Below are positions 9,540-21,576 of a stretch of 64,000 bases of DNA, in pieces (the stretch's first letter is position 1; each line of letters opens with the position of its first letter). Location: NCBI GenBank assembly GCA_025200525.1, contig CM045768.1:50352925-50416924 (forward strand), given 5' to 3'. The notes under the pieces are model-generated. The model saw only the letters and a program-made list of their open reading frames with translations. It made no database searches and was not told where the DNA came from. The position numbers and the translations under genes were made by a program. The stretch is from Camellia lanceoleosa (lineage: Eukaryota > Streptophyta > Magnoliopsida > Ericales > Theaceae).

Positions 9540-11237
9540 GCTGGGTTTCTCTCAGGTCTCTTTCATCCTTTTGAAGTGGAGGGAGGGAGGGAGGGAGGGA
9601 GAGAGAGTGGCGGAGTGAGAGAATGGATCGCTCAGAGCTTTTGACTAATGGAGCCTCGGAAACAGTTCCACTTCCATTATTATTCAACTTGTTAGGCGCT
9701 TCTCACATTCCTCGAATCCCGCCTTCTCATTCCTCTCTCTCTCTCCCTCTCCCTCTCCCTCTCCGCAACCCATATACATATATTGGTTTCTGAGCTCAGC
9801 TTTCCCAATCATCAAACCTCCCTCTTATTTTTCTCTCTCTGTCATTTTGTAATGGAAAATGAGTGAGAGTACTAATTAGTACTAATGATGTGGTAGTGGG
9901 TCTCATCAAAAATGATTTGATGTTTTGATTATGGTGTTATATTCTTTTTCTTTTTTTATTGAGTGTCATATCAGTAGTATTCTTTTTTAGAGCTCCAAAA
10001 TTAGTGATCTCTATCACTATCATTGTTGTTTTGTAATACATTATTGGCTTGTTTCCAGATGGATCCACGCCCTTTGCCTTTGCGTGCGTTGCTAAAAGAT
10101 TGACAATCACGTCTTTCTCATGACCTTTTCTCTCATCTTCTTCTTCTTCTTGCTCTTCTAGACTCGCCATTTTTTCAGCTGCGATCGTGTTCGTTGAATC
10201 ATTCGGAATCCACATTTCAATCGGTATTTATAAACCTTTCATTATTACCGAGGAATTTAGATTACTTTAATTAGCTATGCGTGTGCTCATAATCAGTTTT
10301 GGTATAATTGGTTATATATAGGTAATTATAGCTTTACAATAGTTGCTCGGAACCAGGGCCCTTTGAAGATACCTTCCAAATTTGCTTATCTTCATAATTT
10401 TAATTGGTAAGAACTCCGCCTCTTAGTTAGTATTGGAATTTATTTGATTTACACTCCAAATTGTTATTTACTTGTTCTTAGTTAATCATAAAAATCGCTT
10501 TTTGCAAGCTCTAGGTTGGTTTTTTATTTTTTTATTTTAGAATACTGGATTTGTTCAACGAATATAGTTTTCTTGATTTGCTTTAGAAGAGTTTAATGGA
10601 TCGGTATGTGTTATAAATAACAAATTTACTGTTTTTTGAATTTCGTCTTTGTGCATCCGTTTCAATAAATTCAGTTTAGTTCATGTTTCATATTTTTATG
10701 CTCTTCGGACACAATTATAGGTAATGTTTGAAGATGTAAACATGTATTGACTAGGGACACAGATAGTTTGCCAAAAATCTGTGGCTCTGTCTACCTTTTG
10801 ATCGTTTGAAATGCTCTTGGTGTTCTATCGTTAAGAGAGAGCTCTAGTTTGTCTGCTAAATTAACATTCTTGTTGCCTGCCACACTTCAAACTAGTCTGC
10901 TTCTTTTCACTTTTTCGATATGAGATTTTTTGGGTGCCTATGTATGTGAGCAGTGAGCACATAGGTGTGATTTCATAAAAAAAAAAAAAAAAAAAAAAAC
11001 ACTTGGGATTTTACAGCTGCTATACTTTGACAAAGTTTGTTGTAATTAGTTTCCAAATTATGATTTTTTTGGCATCTGATTAATGGAAGTTAAATAGAGG
11101 TTAAGGATTGCAAGAATTGTTGTTCTGGCATTCAAGTGAACATCTAACAAGTCTTGATGCCCAATCACGCAATTTACATTTAATTTCCAAGTCTAAATTG
11201 GGTTGTACGGCTTCTCTATTAGTGCTAGGTCAGTGCC
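9540..11237 (+). promoter_or_regulatory. Probable 5' leader and leader introns of the GONST2-like gene
   Basis: The first coding exon starts just after an acceptor-like GGTCAG, so the transcript must have at least one upstream leader exon. Likely material is the GA/CT-rich stretch at 9580-9840, common in plant leaders, and a possible exon ending TTTAATTG/GTAAGA near 10406. A 56-codon open frame starting MDRSELLTNGASETVPLPLL at 9623-9793 could be an upstream ORF in the leader. The minus-strand frame at 9937-10215 has no recognised motif and is probably chance. An A-run lies at 10976-11000. Confidence 0.4.
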
Positions 11238-14200
11238 ATGTCGTCCGATTACAAGATAGATGCAGTTGTTTGCCCAGATTCCATGGCACCAGATTTCAGC
11301 TCTTCAAATGGGAAGGTGACAACTGGTGAAAGGGCTAATGTGGTACACAAGCTTTTTAATGGTTTTCGTAGGCATGGAAATAGGACAATAAGTAATATTT
11401 CAACAGATGAAGAATACAAGGTAGCATCTGACAGGTGGTACTTTCAACTTCTCATCTGTGACAGTTATTATATCAGTATGTTATTACTCTGTTATAGTGT
11501 AACTGTTTTCATATGTATGATTTGCAATTTTCTTTTCCACCATGATCATCTTCATGAGCTTGGGTGACTCCATCGGTTGAAGCTCAATACAAAAATCTAA
11601 CATTCTACAACTATTTAATTTTTGGGTAGCGGAGGTGTTGCCTATTTGAGGTCTCTAACAATTTAAGATCAAGAAATGATATGTCATTTAATATGCACCG
11701 TGGACAATTCAGCTCTAGTTATTTTTCCTTTGAATTGACTTCTTTGGATTTTGATCTAATAATGTTTTTCCAGTTACACAGTATTCCAATTAGCAGTTGT
11801 ATATCTATTTGACATTTTATTCAATGACTTGTTATGAATCAATTGATTGGACATTTGGAAGGCTTAATGTGATGCTTGATATTTTACTGATATTTAAATC
11901 CTTAAAGCAGACTTTCTCGGGGAACTAAAACTGCCATTGGTGATAGTGTCAATCTCTTGATTGATATAGAGGAAAAGAGAGAACACGGATCAGGAAAAAA
12001 ATCTGGACCTCTATTGTCTGGAACAGCTTACTGCTTTTCTTCTTGCAGCATGATATTGCTGAACAAAATTGTTTTATCAAGTTATGCTTTCGATGCAGGA
12101 ATCTCATTAATGTTTTATCAGGTACCTCAACTTATTCATGACAAAATCTCCTTTCTAGTTGGGTTAAAAAAAATTTTGGTATGAATTGCTTTTTACAATC
12201 CTAGTAGTAAATTTAAATTGTATGTCAATTCTATTTTTTCGTAGCTGATCTTTAATTGGTAAGCACTGTGCCCTTTATATTAAACCTTTTAGACTTTTTT
12301 TTGCTGATATTGACCCTGTTTCTCACATATTGGATGATCTTTTTTTTCTTCACTATTGTAATTTAATATAGTCAATCATATTCATTACCTTACTTGTTGC
12401 AGAATTTAATTAGTACTGTTATAGTGCTGGTTCTGGGTTTCTGTGGAGCAGTGTCACTGGAGAAATTGAATTGGAATCTAATCAAGGTCTGGATCCCTGT
12501 AAATGTAATATTCATTGGCATGCTAGTTTCGGGAATGTATAGGTAAGCCATGAACCACATTATACATTTGGGTACTCTTCCTATATTCACCAACTGATCT
12601 TGATACACATGAACTCAAACCATCGAGAGCACAATGGTGAAAAGAAAGAGAGCTGCAATATATGGTTCTTTCTACAAAATGTTTCCAGTCTTCTGTTTAT
12701 CCAGTTATATATCCTTGTGCACTTAAGAATTTTCGGTGAATTCAACTGAATGTTGATCTAGATTGGAATGATGTGCTTCTGACCACAAGGGGAATATTAG
12801 TGAAAAGAGAACAGCATGTAGTTCTGTTTAAAGGAAATAAATGTGTGAATTTATTGATCAATATGTTCAGTCATATATTTATGTGCACTTAATATTGTTT
12901 GGTTAATCTTTTCAGTTTGAAATACATAAATATTGCTATGGTGACGATTCTGAAGAATGTGACAAATATTTTAACAGCAATTGGTGAATTCTATATTTTC
13001 CGGAAGTGTCAGAATCAGAAAGTGTGGACTGCTATGTTCTTGATGGTACATTATACACCTTGCTTTGCATTTGGCTCTAAGCTAGTTCTGAAATTCTTGA
13101 ACCAAACTGCCTGTAAATTATGCTTTTGCTGGAGGAAAACAGTAAGCATGAGATTGAGAGATGAATAGGCAAGGTGATTCTGCCTAGGGTAATGTTGTAG
13201 TGGTCCTTCAGTATGCATTTTATTTTTGTGACTATACTTGTAGCAGGCGACTACTTAAGTACAAATTTTTTTTTTTCCAGGAATTATGTTCCCAACAAAA
13301 AGAAATTTCACAGATTATTCTGATTAGTCTATTCACATTTGAATGCGTAGAATATAGGGATTTTTGGCCAAAAAAAATCCTTCCTAGAGCCCCTTTTTCT
13401 TGAAAAGGGCAAACTCTAATTTTTTGGCTCGTAAACTCCTCCAAAAAGAAATCTTGTAAGGACAAAAATTTTCAGATTTATATTTTGTGTGACAAATTTA
13501 CCCCTTCACACACACTCTCTGTCTATCTTTCTTCTCTTTCTCTCCCTCAGTATGTGTCAACTTTTTCTCTCTTTCTAAGAGCTCTCTCCACCACCACAAC
13601 CACCACCGTTTCCACCGCCCCCACCACCACCGTCTCAACCACCGGCGCCGTTCGTCAGCATCGCTGCCACCACCACCACCACCACCACCACCGTCTCAAC
13701 CACCGGCGCCATTCGATGCCACTATACCACTAGTAACCACCGTAGTCATTCTTCTCCTCCAAGACCTTAGATTTGAGATTGACAACCTCATATCTGAGAT
13801 CTATCATCTCAAATCTATATTCTCTCCCTCTCTCTCTCTCTTTGTCTCCTCATGATGCTCTGTTTTTCATATAGTAAATATTTACTCTGGTTTGAACCAG
13901 ATTTGAGGCAATATATGTAGCTCTCTCTATTCCTCCATTTCTCTATCTTTTTTTCTCTCTCTATATGTATATATTTTTATTTTAGTGCATTTTTTTGTCA
14001 TTATCGGTTTGAATATTGATTTTGAGATCTCAAACGAAAATGTTATTTTAGTACGTTCAATAGCAAAATATTAAAATTTTACTCGAATATGTTAACGTTA
14101 TTAATTCAATGTTATGGCTGATTTCTCATTTAATATCTATATGAATAATGGTAATAATTATAGTAAGTGTGGTGGTTAGTGATAAAAATTCACTATTTAT

Positions 14201-16307
14201 ATGTTTAAAGTAAACAATAAAATTTTATTATCCAAATTAACAAAGTAAAATTTTATTGCTATTGAAAAATTTTGCCAGAAAATTTTCGCCAACCAACAGT
14301 GGTCTCCGGAAAATTGTCGCCGGCTAGGGTGATTAATGGTGGCCAGTGGTGGTCGGTAAGGGTAGACAATGATTGGTGGTGGTTGTAGTAATGTAAGAAA
14401 ATGATAGAAGTAGAGGGTATTATTGTCATATTTTTAAATATTTTGAACTTTGTCCTTAATGAATTAAATGTTTTTAGCTTGTCCTTTTGGCAAATAATGT
14501 TTGAAATTGAGGGACTTATTACCAAAAACCCCTAGAATATATAAATTGCAGTTTATTATAACGGTCACAATTTCTTTCCCCTTTAAAAATATCACTATTT
14601 TTGCTTTCATTGTTCATTACATATTTTACAAAATAGAGGATGAACTAATGAAACCTAATGTTGGGGACCTAGTTCATTAATATGCAAATAACATTATTTG
14701 TTCTTATTGTATGGTATTAGTACAAGTTTCATCTTATGCTCCATCCAGCTGATTATTTGCTGCTTTTCTAGAATATGTACTTCTTCAATTATACCTTTTA
14801 GCACTTTTCAGCCCTTGGTGGATTGCATTGCAGATCATTTCAGCTATAAGTGGCGGTATCACAGATCTTTCCTTTGATGCAGTGGGTTATACATGGCAAA
14901 TTGTGAACTGCATTCTGACAGCAAGTTACTCGGTATGTATTTTCTGCTAGCCTCATTCAATTCATCCGTGCCCACATGCCCTTGACCTGTTTTGCTTACA
15001 AGTTTGTTTATGGAAACTTTATTATTCTTGGTTCAGGCATGCCTACATTTTTAGTTCTTAATTACCACGAAACATTTGTACTTTGCGACAGCTCACATTG
15101 CGGCGCATCATGGACAAAGCGAAACAGTTGACAAGATCTGGATCTCTTAATGAAATTTCAATGGTGTTGCTGAATAATATGTTATCCTTGCCTTTTGCAA
15201 TCTTCTTGATTATTCTGTTTGAGGAATGGAAATATGTAATTAATGCGTAAGCACAAGTTTCTAATTGTTAAATTTGTGGTTATAGTAAAATTTGTGGTCT
15301 GACGACTCTGTTGTGTGTTTTGGTTTCAACTTGCAGTGATGTCATCAGAATGCCTATGTTTTGGTTTGTTGCAACAGCTAGTGGACTGCTTGGACTTGCC
15401 ATAAGTTTCACCTCTATGTGGTTTCTAAATCAAACTGGGCCCACCACTTACAGGTAAAAGCACACAGTTAAACTTGAAATCACTCCAAATGTTGAAAGCT
15501 TCATTTGTGCTCATCATTTAAATTACGCCTCTGCGAGTGGGTCCTAAACAAGTTCTCTATGCAACTACACTGTGTTTTAGTAGGGTAAATATGCAGATAA
15601 CTTGGTTTATGTTATGCATAAATTGCTTGCCGAGGCATAGCTGTGAGCTTGTGATTTCAGATTGTTAGATTCCGTAGGACAAAAAGTGGCCAAAGATTGT
15701 TATGAAAAATAATAAGGCGGTTGGGAGTGGGGGCTACATGACTTTGAAAATCCTGTTGCTTTTACAAGCTTAGGAATCACTCTGCTTAAACTTAATGGAT
15801 GTTTCACAAATAGCATAGTGATAGCATGCCAGTTAACCACTGGACTTCTTTCCAGATTGGAATTATACATTCAGGCTATGTTTAAATGACAGGAATGTCA
15901 AGGAGGCAAGGAATCTCATTACTAGTAATAAATTCCTGTGTCAATGCTTTTCAAGCGTTTGGTTTTGTTAAGAATTCTCAATGGGAAAATAATAAAATTT
16001 TAATTGTGAGCCGGATTTTTCTTTTACACTAATTGTATTCTCCATTGACACTTTGTCTTTCTTTGCTTCTGAGTTTGGTGGGCTCCTTAAACAAGATTCC
16101 TCTCTCTATTGCTGGTATAGTGTTGTTCAAGGTTCCACTCAGCCTACCAAATTGCTTCAGCATCCTATTTGGTAAGCAAAATGATCATTGTTACGGACCA
16201 TAAACACTTGAGATATGTAATTATAATTGAAAGATAACGTCAATTAATGTGTATTTCATCCAGGTCTGTTTGCTGGAGTATTTTTTGCCAGGGCAAAAAT
16301 GTCCTAA
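11238..16307 (+). CDS. GONST2: Golgi GDP-sugar transporter, GONST2-like (nine exons)
   Basis: Exons: 11238-11434, 11911-12121, 12403-12542, 12916-13045, 14834-14932, 15092-15246, 15337-15453, 16074-16171, 16264-16307. All introns are GT..AG, phases agree, and the 1191 bp encode 396 aa. The protein is a nucleotide-sugar transporter of the VRG4/GONST (drug/metabolite transporter) family: about ten membrane helices after a ~90-residue cytosolic N terminus. It carries SGTAYCFSSCSMILLNK, FPVN-type IPVNVIFIGML, GGITDLSF, LLNN and the GSLNK motif (residues ~353-357; GALNK in yeast Vrg4) that binds GDP-sugars. It should carry GDP-mannose or a related GDP-sugar into the Golgi for sphingolipid or polysaccharide glycosylation. 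LISTVIVLVL, SGMYSLKYIN and the C-terminal ARAKMS favour GONST2 over GONST1. The ATG chosen is the first in frame after a stop at 11226. No break was seen. Confidence 0.9.
13357..14532. mobile_element. Mutator-like element in intron 4 of the GONST2-like gene
   Basis: It starts GGGATTTTTGGCC and ends TACCAAAAACCCC, imperfect inverted repeats, and lies between two exact copies of TAGAATATA (13348-13356 and 14533-14541), a 9-bp target duplication. The 1176-bp interior has a (CCA)n-rich segment (13585-13700) that reads as Thr/Pro low complexity and no transposase. Because it lies wholly inside intron 4 (13046-14833), splicing of the gene can be unaffected. Confidence 0.75.
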
Positions 16308-16752
16308 TCCCTCAAAATTCTTCTGACTCTGGATAAGAAAGGAGAACAAGAGGTATTGATGCTTCCTGCATGCTACCAGTCGAATCCCATTTGAATGAGT
16401 GCACAAATCAAATATGAGGACTTGAAACAAGCTAAAGGTTTCTCTTTTCCATGAAACAGAAACTGGCATACGAAGAATCCAGGGATTTGGAAATAGCAGT
16501 TGCAACAAGTAGTAAAAAAGTATTATTGATTGTTTTTTCACAAGGAAAACCTTGAATTTCATTTTTGAATCAATTTCTCTCGGCATGCCTTTTGTTTTTG
16601 GCAAGGAAATTGTAACATTATATCTTTCAATCACATTAATGGAAACATTCAACTTTCTCCAAGGTTCTTGGTTGTTTTGGTAATTTGTTTTTAGTTGTTT
16701 TTGCTTTTCAGTAAGAGGGTTAGAAACACAATCTCTGATTTTGGAAGCTTTT
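16308..16752 (+). other. 3' region of the GONST2-like gene
   Basis: Probable 3' untranslated and downstream sequence. The 143-codon minus-strand frame across 16221-16652 overlaps the last exon and has no recognised motif, so I treat it as chance. Confidence 0.4.
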
Positions 16753-17370
16753 TGTCACGGCCTTGGTTGTTTCCAAGCCATCCGTGTTGCACTTAGACAA
16801 TTTCAAGCTTCACTTGATGATGCTAAGTCAACGTAACTCACTAACTTAGAAGAAAGACAAGTAAGAGGAACACAAGAGAGTTTGAGAGAATGTCTTGTAT
16901 TCACTGTAAGAAAGTTTTACAACTCTTGGATCATTGATGGAGCAAATAAGCCCCTCTCTTATTTATAGGCATCTTAGGCCTTCTCTAAAATATTCCAAAG
17001 TATACAAGAAAAGGACTATGGAGAAGCTTCTCATGGAAGCTTTTCTTATCCTACAAGAGGGTTCTAGAATCCTCCTTAAAAATATCTATACAAACATCTA
17101 CCTCATTCTAGAGGTAGATACAATGATCTTTTACCACCTCCATTTCTCTAGGAGGTTCTAGAAGCTTCTATTGCTTCCATCGTTCTAATATTCAGTTGAA
17201 TATTCTAGAACCTCTTTCTAGATCCTTTCATGTATATTATAGAATTATGTATCATATTCTCATATATTCTCAAGTCTTTCAGGAGTTTCCAGAATATTCC
17301 ATTAGTCTTCATTCCTTGAGACTTCCTTTTGGTAGGCAATTCTGTCTGGGTAAGTTGGCGGGATGTGACA
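16753..17370 (-). repeat. LTR of a TR-GAG gypsy element (3' LTR by element orientation)
   Basis: This 618-bp LTR begins TGTCACGGCC and ends GGATGTGACA, so the ends are short inverted TGTCAC/GTGACA. It is nearly identical in layout to 19264-19878. A TATAAATA box is present on the minus strand (complement of TATTTATA near 16964). The element reads right to left, so this is the 3' LTR. Confidence 0.85.
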
Positions 17371-17383
17371 TTCTCCCCCACTC
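17371..17383 (-). other. Polypurine tract of the TR-GAG element
   Basis: On the minus strand the bases next to the 3' LTR read GAGTGGGGGAGAA, a purine run in the position where plus-strand DNA synthesis is primed. Confidence 0.75.
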
Positions 17384-17599
17384 ATGCTCGCGACGCCCTC
17401 GTCGTGCCTTCTTGCTCGTAGTTGTAGGTTTTCTCCTTGACTTACACCTTCTTAGATTTGCCTTGTCCACTTGCCCTATTGATGACTTAACAACTGTGCA
17501 TGTCGGTGGACTATCTTTTGCAGAGCCAGTCATCTTCTTGACAATGTTTACTACCTCTTTCTTGTTCGTCCCGACTTAATAAACATAGCTAACAGAAGT

Positions 17600-17890
17600 T
17601 TGAGTTTAGTATTCAACTTACTCATCATTGGCACCATGCAAGGTCCACCCTCAATAATGCACAGTGTTGTTGCGACGTATGGTGTTACGTTGAATTCTGC
17701 AGAACTCCATTCTTAGCACCACATCATGGTCATCGAGTGATGTTATCGAAAAATTGACTTTTCCGCACCACCCACCAAGGTGCAGCTCAACCCCTCGAGC
17801 TATGCCATCTACGGGCTTTGCCTTGGTGTTCACCGTCTTCATCAACTCTTGACCCTTGTCAAGTTTAAGACCAAGCCTCTTGGTCTCCTC
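17600..17890 (-). pseudogene. Retropepsin C-terminal remnant
   Basis: Broken minus-strand frames carry GVELHLGGWCGKVNFS and then DDHDVVLRMEFC, which correspond to the C-terminal half of Ty3/gypsy aspartic protease (a VxLG-(L/M)-(D/E)-F type end). Frameshifts separate it from the DTG-like start at the end of gag. Nothing resembling reverse transcriptase follows. Confidence 0.65.
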
Positions 17891-18956
17891 TACATTGATG
17901 AAGTTGTGCGGCCTTTTGTGTCTACCATGACTTGGGTCGCTCTCTCGTTGATCTTGGCATCTACGTACATTAAACCCTTATCCCATTGGGTCAATGTAGT
18001 AGGCTTCGATTCGATGGCACCGAGTAGCTGTAGAAATCCTATCTGCAGAGTCTCCACCTTTTCTTGTTTTTCAATCATGGCATTAAGGGCTTGCCTCTTG
18101 GGACAGTTTCTTGCCCAATGTGGCCCGTCACATAGAAAACACTTGGTCTTGGGTTTGAATCTCTCCTTGTTCTCTCTGACCTTGTCTTTGCCCTCTTTGC
18201 CAGTGGGAGGCTTGCCGTGCTTTTCCTTGCTTCGGATGCCTTCATCCTCTTCTTCCTCACTTTCACAAAAACTTTTGCTAGGGTCACCCTTGGATGTCTT
18301 GGCCTTGCCATCCCCACGTTTGTACTTAATAAGTGATTCTACCATTGCCATGGTCGTCGCAAGGTCTTGCACACCTCGGCGTTGTAACTCTTGCTCTACC
18401 CATGGTTGTAGGTTGTCTAGAAAGTTAAAGAGCAATTCCTCATCAGTCATATTCGGGATTTCTAGCATGAGTGTAGAGAATTCCCTTAAATAGTCCCAAA
18501 TAGACTTTGTGTGTTTAAGATTTTTCATGCTCTTCCTTGCTTGGTAGGCCACACCTCGAGATAAAATTGCTTCTTAAGTTCTATTTTGAAATCATCTCAA
18601 GTTGCTATGGTGCACGTAACTCTCTCAATGTCAGCATGTCGGCGACGTCACCATAGTGTTGCTGTATCAACAAGGTAAAGGACTGTGGTGTGTACCTTGG
18701 CACCTTCCTCGGTTACTGCCATCGCCTCGAAGTATCTTTCCATGTGCCACAAGTAGTTGTCCACTTCTTTGGCATCCCTCTTTCCGTCAAAAGGTTTTAG
18801 CTTTGGAACCTCCACCTTAGATGTCCCCGGCAAGGTCACAACTCCCCCAGTTATGGCCTTTTTGCACATTGCCACATCTTGGTGCACCTCCTCTAAGCGG
18901 GCTTCAAATTGTGCTAGCATCTCTAACACCTTGGCTTGAAAGGAATCATTGGCCAC
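17890..18956 (-). pseudogene. Ty3/gypsy gag with zinc knuckle and protease start
   Basis: Frame one (18956-18648) has an N-terminal coiled stretch and KLKPFDGKRDAKEVDNYLW, the start of the Retrotrans_gag domain. Frame two (18552-17890) continues with the gag core (LREFSTLMLEIPNMTDEELL), an acidic-basic linker, a zinc knuckle C-X2-C-X3-H-X4-C (CFLCDGPHWARNC) and GLMYVDAKINERATQVMVDT, the lead-in to the protease. The catalytic DTGA is destroyed (DTKG). A frame break near 18600 interrupts gag. Gag packages element RNA into virus-like particles. Here it could not do so without repair. Confidence 0.8.
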
Positions 18957-19249
18957 CTAAGCATCATGTGCCATAGAATTGATGGTGGAAAGCATGCCAT
19001 CATGGAGTTCCTTGATCTCCCCCTTGAGACCCTCCACCTCCTGTTCAAGGCTTTGTTCCAACACATCAAGACGCTCCACCGAGTCGCCCACGGTAAGCTC
19101 TACCTTGGCAAACCGTGTATCCATGGTGATCATAGCATCTCGTGACTTATCCTTCCTTTCCTTCGTGGGTTCCCTTCCACGGACTTACTCAGTCAATCTC
19201 CTCTATACCGGATGACATTGTTGCATTTTCTTCTCTTGTCTCAAACCTA

Positions 19250-19261
19250 GCTCTGATACCA
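19250..19261 (-). other. Primer-binding site of the TR-GAG element
   Basis: The complement reads TGGTATCAGAGC, the standard site for the 3' end of initiator tRNA-Met. It lies 2 bp inside the 5' LTR, which fixes the element orientation. Confidence 0.9.
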
Positions 19262-19263
19262 TG

Positions 19264-19878
19264 TGTCACAACCTTGGTTGTTTCCAAACTATCCGTGCGG
19301 TACTTAGACAATCTCAAGCTTCACTTAATGATGCTAAGTCAACCTAACTCACTAACTTAGAAGAAAGACAAGTAAGAGGAACACAAGAGAGTTTGACAGA
19401 ATGCCTTGTATTCACTATAAGAAAGTTTTACAACTCTTGGATCATTGATGGAGCAAATGAGCCTCTCTCTTATTTATAGGCATTTTACGCCTTCTCTAGA
19501 ATATTCGAGCATACAAGAAAAAGACTATAGAGAAGCTTCTTATGGAAGCTTATCTTATCCTACAAGAGGGTTCTAGAATCCTCCCTAAAAATATCTATAC
19601 AAACATCTACCTCATTCTAGAGGTAGGTATAATGATCTTTTACCAGCTCCATTTCTCTAGGAGGTTCTAGAAGCTTCTATTGCTTCCATCTTTCTAATAT
19701 TCACTTGAATATTCTAGAACCTCTTTCTAGATCCTTTTATGTATATTATAGAATTATGTATCATATTCTCATATTTTTTCAAGTCTTCCAAGAGCTTCTA
19801 GAATATTCCATGAGCCTCCTTCCTTGAGACTTCCTTTTGGTAGGCAATCCTATCTGGGTAAGTTGGCGAGACGTGACA
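19264..19878 (-). repeat. LTR of the TR-GAG element (5' LTR by element orientation)
   Basis: This 615-bp direct repeat of 16753-17370 begins TGTCACAACC and ends GACGTGACA. It contains a minus-strand TATAAATA box in the same relative position. Confidence 0.85.
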
Positions 19879-20178
19879 TTTTGTTGTGGTTGATCACCAT
19901 CTGGTTTTCATGTTGTCAAGGCTGAAATTTTATGGAAGTTTGTCACAGAATTTTCACTGAGAGGTCATTGCAGTGGATAGCATGTCATGTATGAGAACTC
20001 GGTTGGAATCTCGACCTATTGTAAATCGAGACCAATGGATTTAGAAGCTCAAGTTTCGTGAGTCCAAAGGCTTCATCGATACGATATGCACTTGAACTGT
20101 TGATAAATCAAATGAGGTCACCCCGTTGCAGATTTAATCAGCAACTGTCACTTGGTAGTTTCCCTTTCCCACACCCTT
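19879..20178. other. Intergenic, no gene seen
   Basis: Sequence of average composition with no recognised coding or repeat structure. Confidence 0.35.
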
Positions 20179-21256
20179 AGAGCATCTCCAATGGAGTTGC
20201 CAAAGGAGCTGCCAAAGTTATAATTTGGCAAGAGTGGAGAAGAATGAGTCTCTAATGGCATGCTATTCGTTCTGCCAAATATAACACATGTTATTTCTGT
20301 TATCAAATTTGACAGGAGTTTTGGCATTTGCCAAACATGTCACATCATCAAAGATTAATAGAATTTTGACTCTAAATCAGTTGATTCTCTCTCAAAAAAA
20401 CCTCCTAAAATCTTTGGAGGTATTTTTTTTGTCATTTAAAAAAAAAAAAAAAAAAACATAATTCATTCTTCATTTGATTTCACAAATTCACAAATTTTCT
20501 AAAAGTACCCTTTCACAAATTTCTGGAAGTACCATTTCACAAATTCATAAATTTCACAAATTTCAGTGAAGAACAAATCACAAATTTCACAAATTTCATA
20601 AATTTCATTAGAATGATCAATCAACCCAAATCTCACAAATTTATATAAATTTCTGAAGCAATCTGAAAGGAATTTAGAAGATAAATACTTAGATTCCAGC
20701 ATGGCAGCATAATTGATGAACTTGTTATTCATCTCAACCAAAATCGACCTCTAAGGCTTGTTCTTCATCAACTTCTAGAGCTTGTTCCCAGGCCAATTAA
20801 GCTCCATTGAAGTTCAAACACTGGTGTTCCATTGAACTCGACGATCAACAATCAAAATTAGAGAGACATAGAGACAAAGAGAGAGAGGGGGGCAACTGAT
20901 TTAAAAACGATCGGTGCTGGTAAGGAAGAAGAGAGGGATGATCAAAATGAAGAAGAGAATGATGAAGATGTAGAGAGAGAGAGAGAGAGAGAGAGAGATG
21001 CTCATCCCAAAGGGCGAAATCGATTTCTGAGAGAGAGGGGGTTGACTAGTTTGAAGACTGGTTTGAAGACGGTCGGCGCTGGTGAGAAAGAAGAGAGGGA
21101 TGATCAAAATGAAGAAGAGAGGGATGAAGATGGAGAGAAAGAGAAAGAAAGACAAATTGAGAGAGAGAGATGCTTAGTCCATGGGGGCGAAATCAGAGAG
21201 AAACATATATATATATATATATAGAGATGATCAAAATGAAGAAGTATGGAGATGCT
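20179..21256. mobile_element. MITE-like repeat with GAGCATCTCCA ends
   Basis: Left GAGCATCTCCAATGG and right (reverse complement) GAGCATCTCCATA mark a possible inverted pair, the same terminal motif as the MITE at 2661. The interior has a CACAAATTTC tract (20460-20650) and two copies of a block with GGTGCTGGT and GAAGAAGAGAGGGATGATCA (about 20909 and 21073), each followed by GA-rich runs and ending near GATGCTCA/TAG. No target duplication was found. Confidence 0.45.
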
Positions 21257-21576
21257 CAGCCTCGAAAATTCTAGAGATTGAATGTCGGGCGTGAATTATG
21301 ACCCCATCCAACGGTTTGGATGGTGTCTTGGAATGCAAAATGATTTAATAACTCTTTTTGTTCTTGTTTTTAAAAAAATATATGTATTTAATTTTTTTGA
21401 AAAAAAGTTTTAAAAATGTCATAGAAGACAAAAAAAAATTCACTAAAAAACTTATATCCAAACAATACCTACAAAATTAGAAAAAAAATTGATTGATATT
21501 TGCCAAAATGACATGTAACCATTAAAGCACCATTATTATAATTTGACAATTTATTGTTATGTTAGACTTATTTATT

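Larger units (their letters stand above)
16753..19878 (-). mobile_element. Non-autonomous Ty3/gypsy element with gag only (TR-GAG type)
   Basis: Two ~615-bp LTRs enclose a 1.9 kb interior. In element sense the order is 5' LTR (19264-19878), primer-binding site, gag, protease remnant, polypurine tract, 3' LTR (16753-17370). Reverse transcriptase, RNase H and integrase are absent, so mobility would need a helper. The flanks are short T runs (TTTT both sides), consistent with but too simple to prove a target duplication. The LTRs differ by scattered substitutions, so insertion is not very recent. Confidence 0.85.

Noticed and set aside
9937..10215. 92-codon minus-strand frame with acidic and basic stretches
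   Set aside because: It lies in the transporter leader region on the opposite strand, has no recognised motif, no splice context, and a T-run-encoded tail.
16221..16652. 143-codon minus-strand frame
   Set aside because: It overlaps the last exon and 3' region of the transporter gene and shows no motif.
17780..18493. 237-codon plus-strand frame
   Set aside because: It is the antisense of the gypsy gag frame, whose zinc knuckle and gag motifs are on the minus strand.
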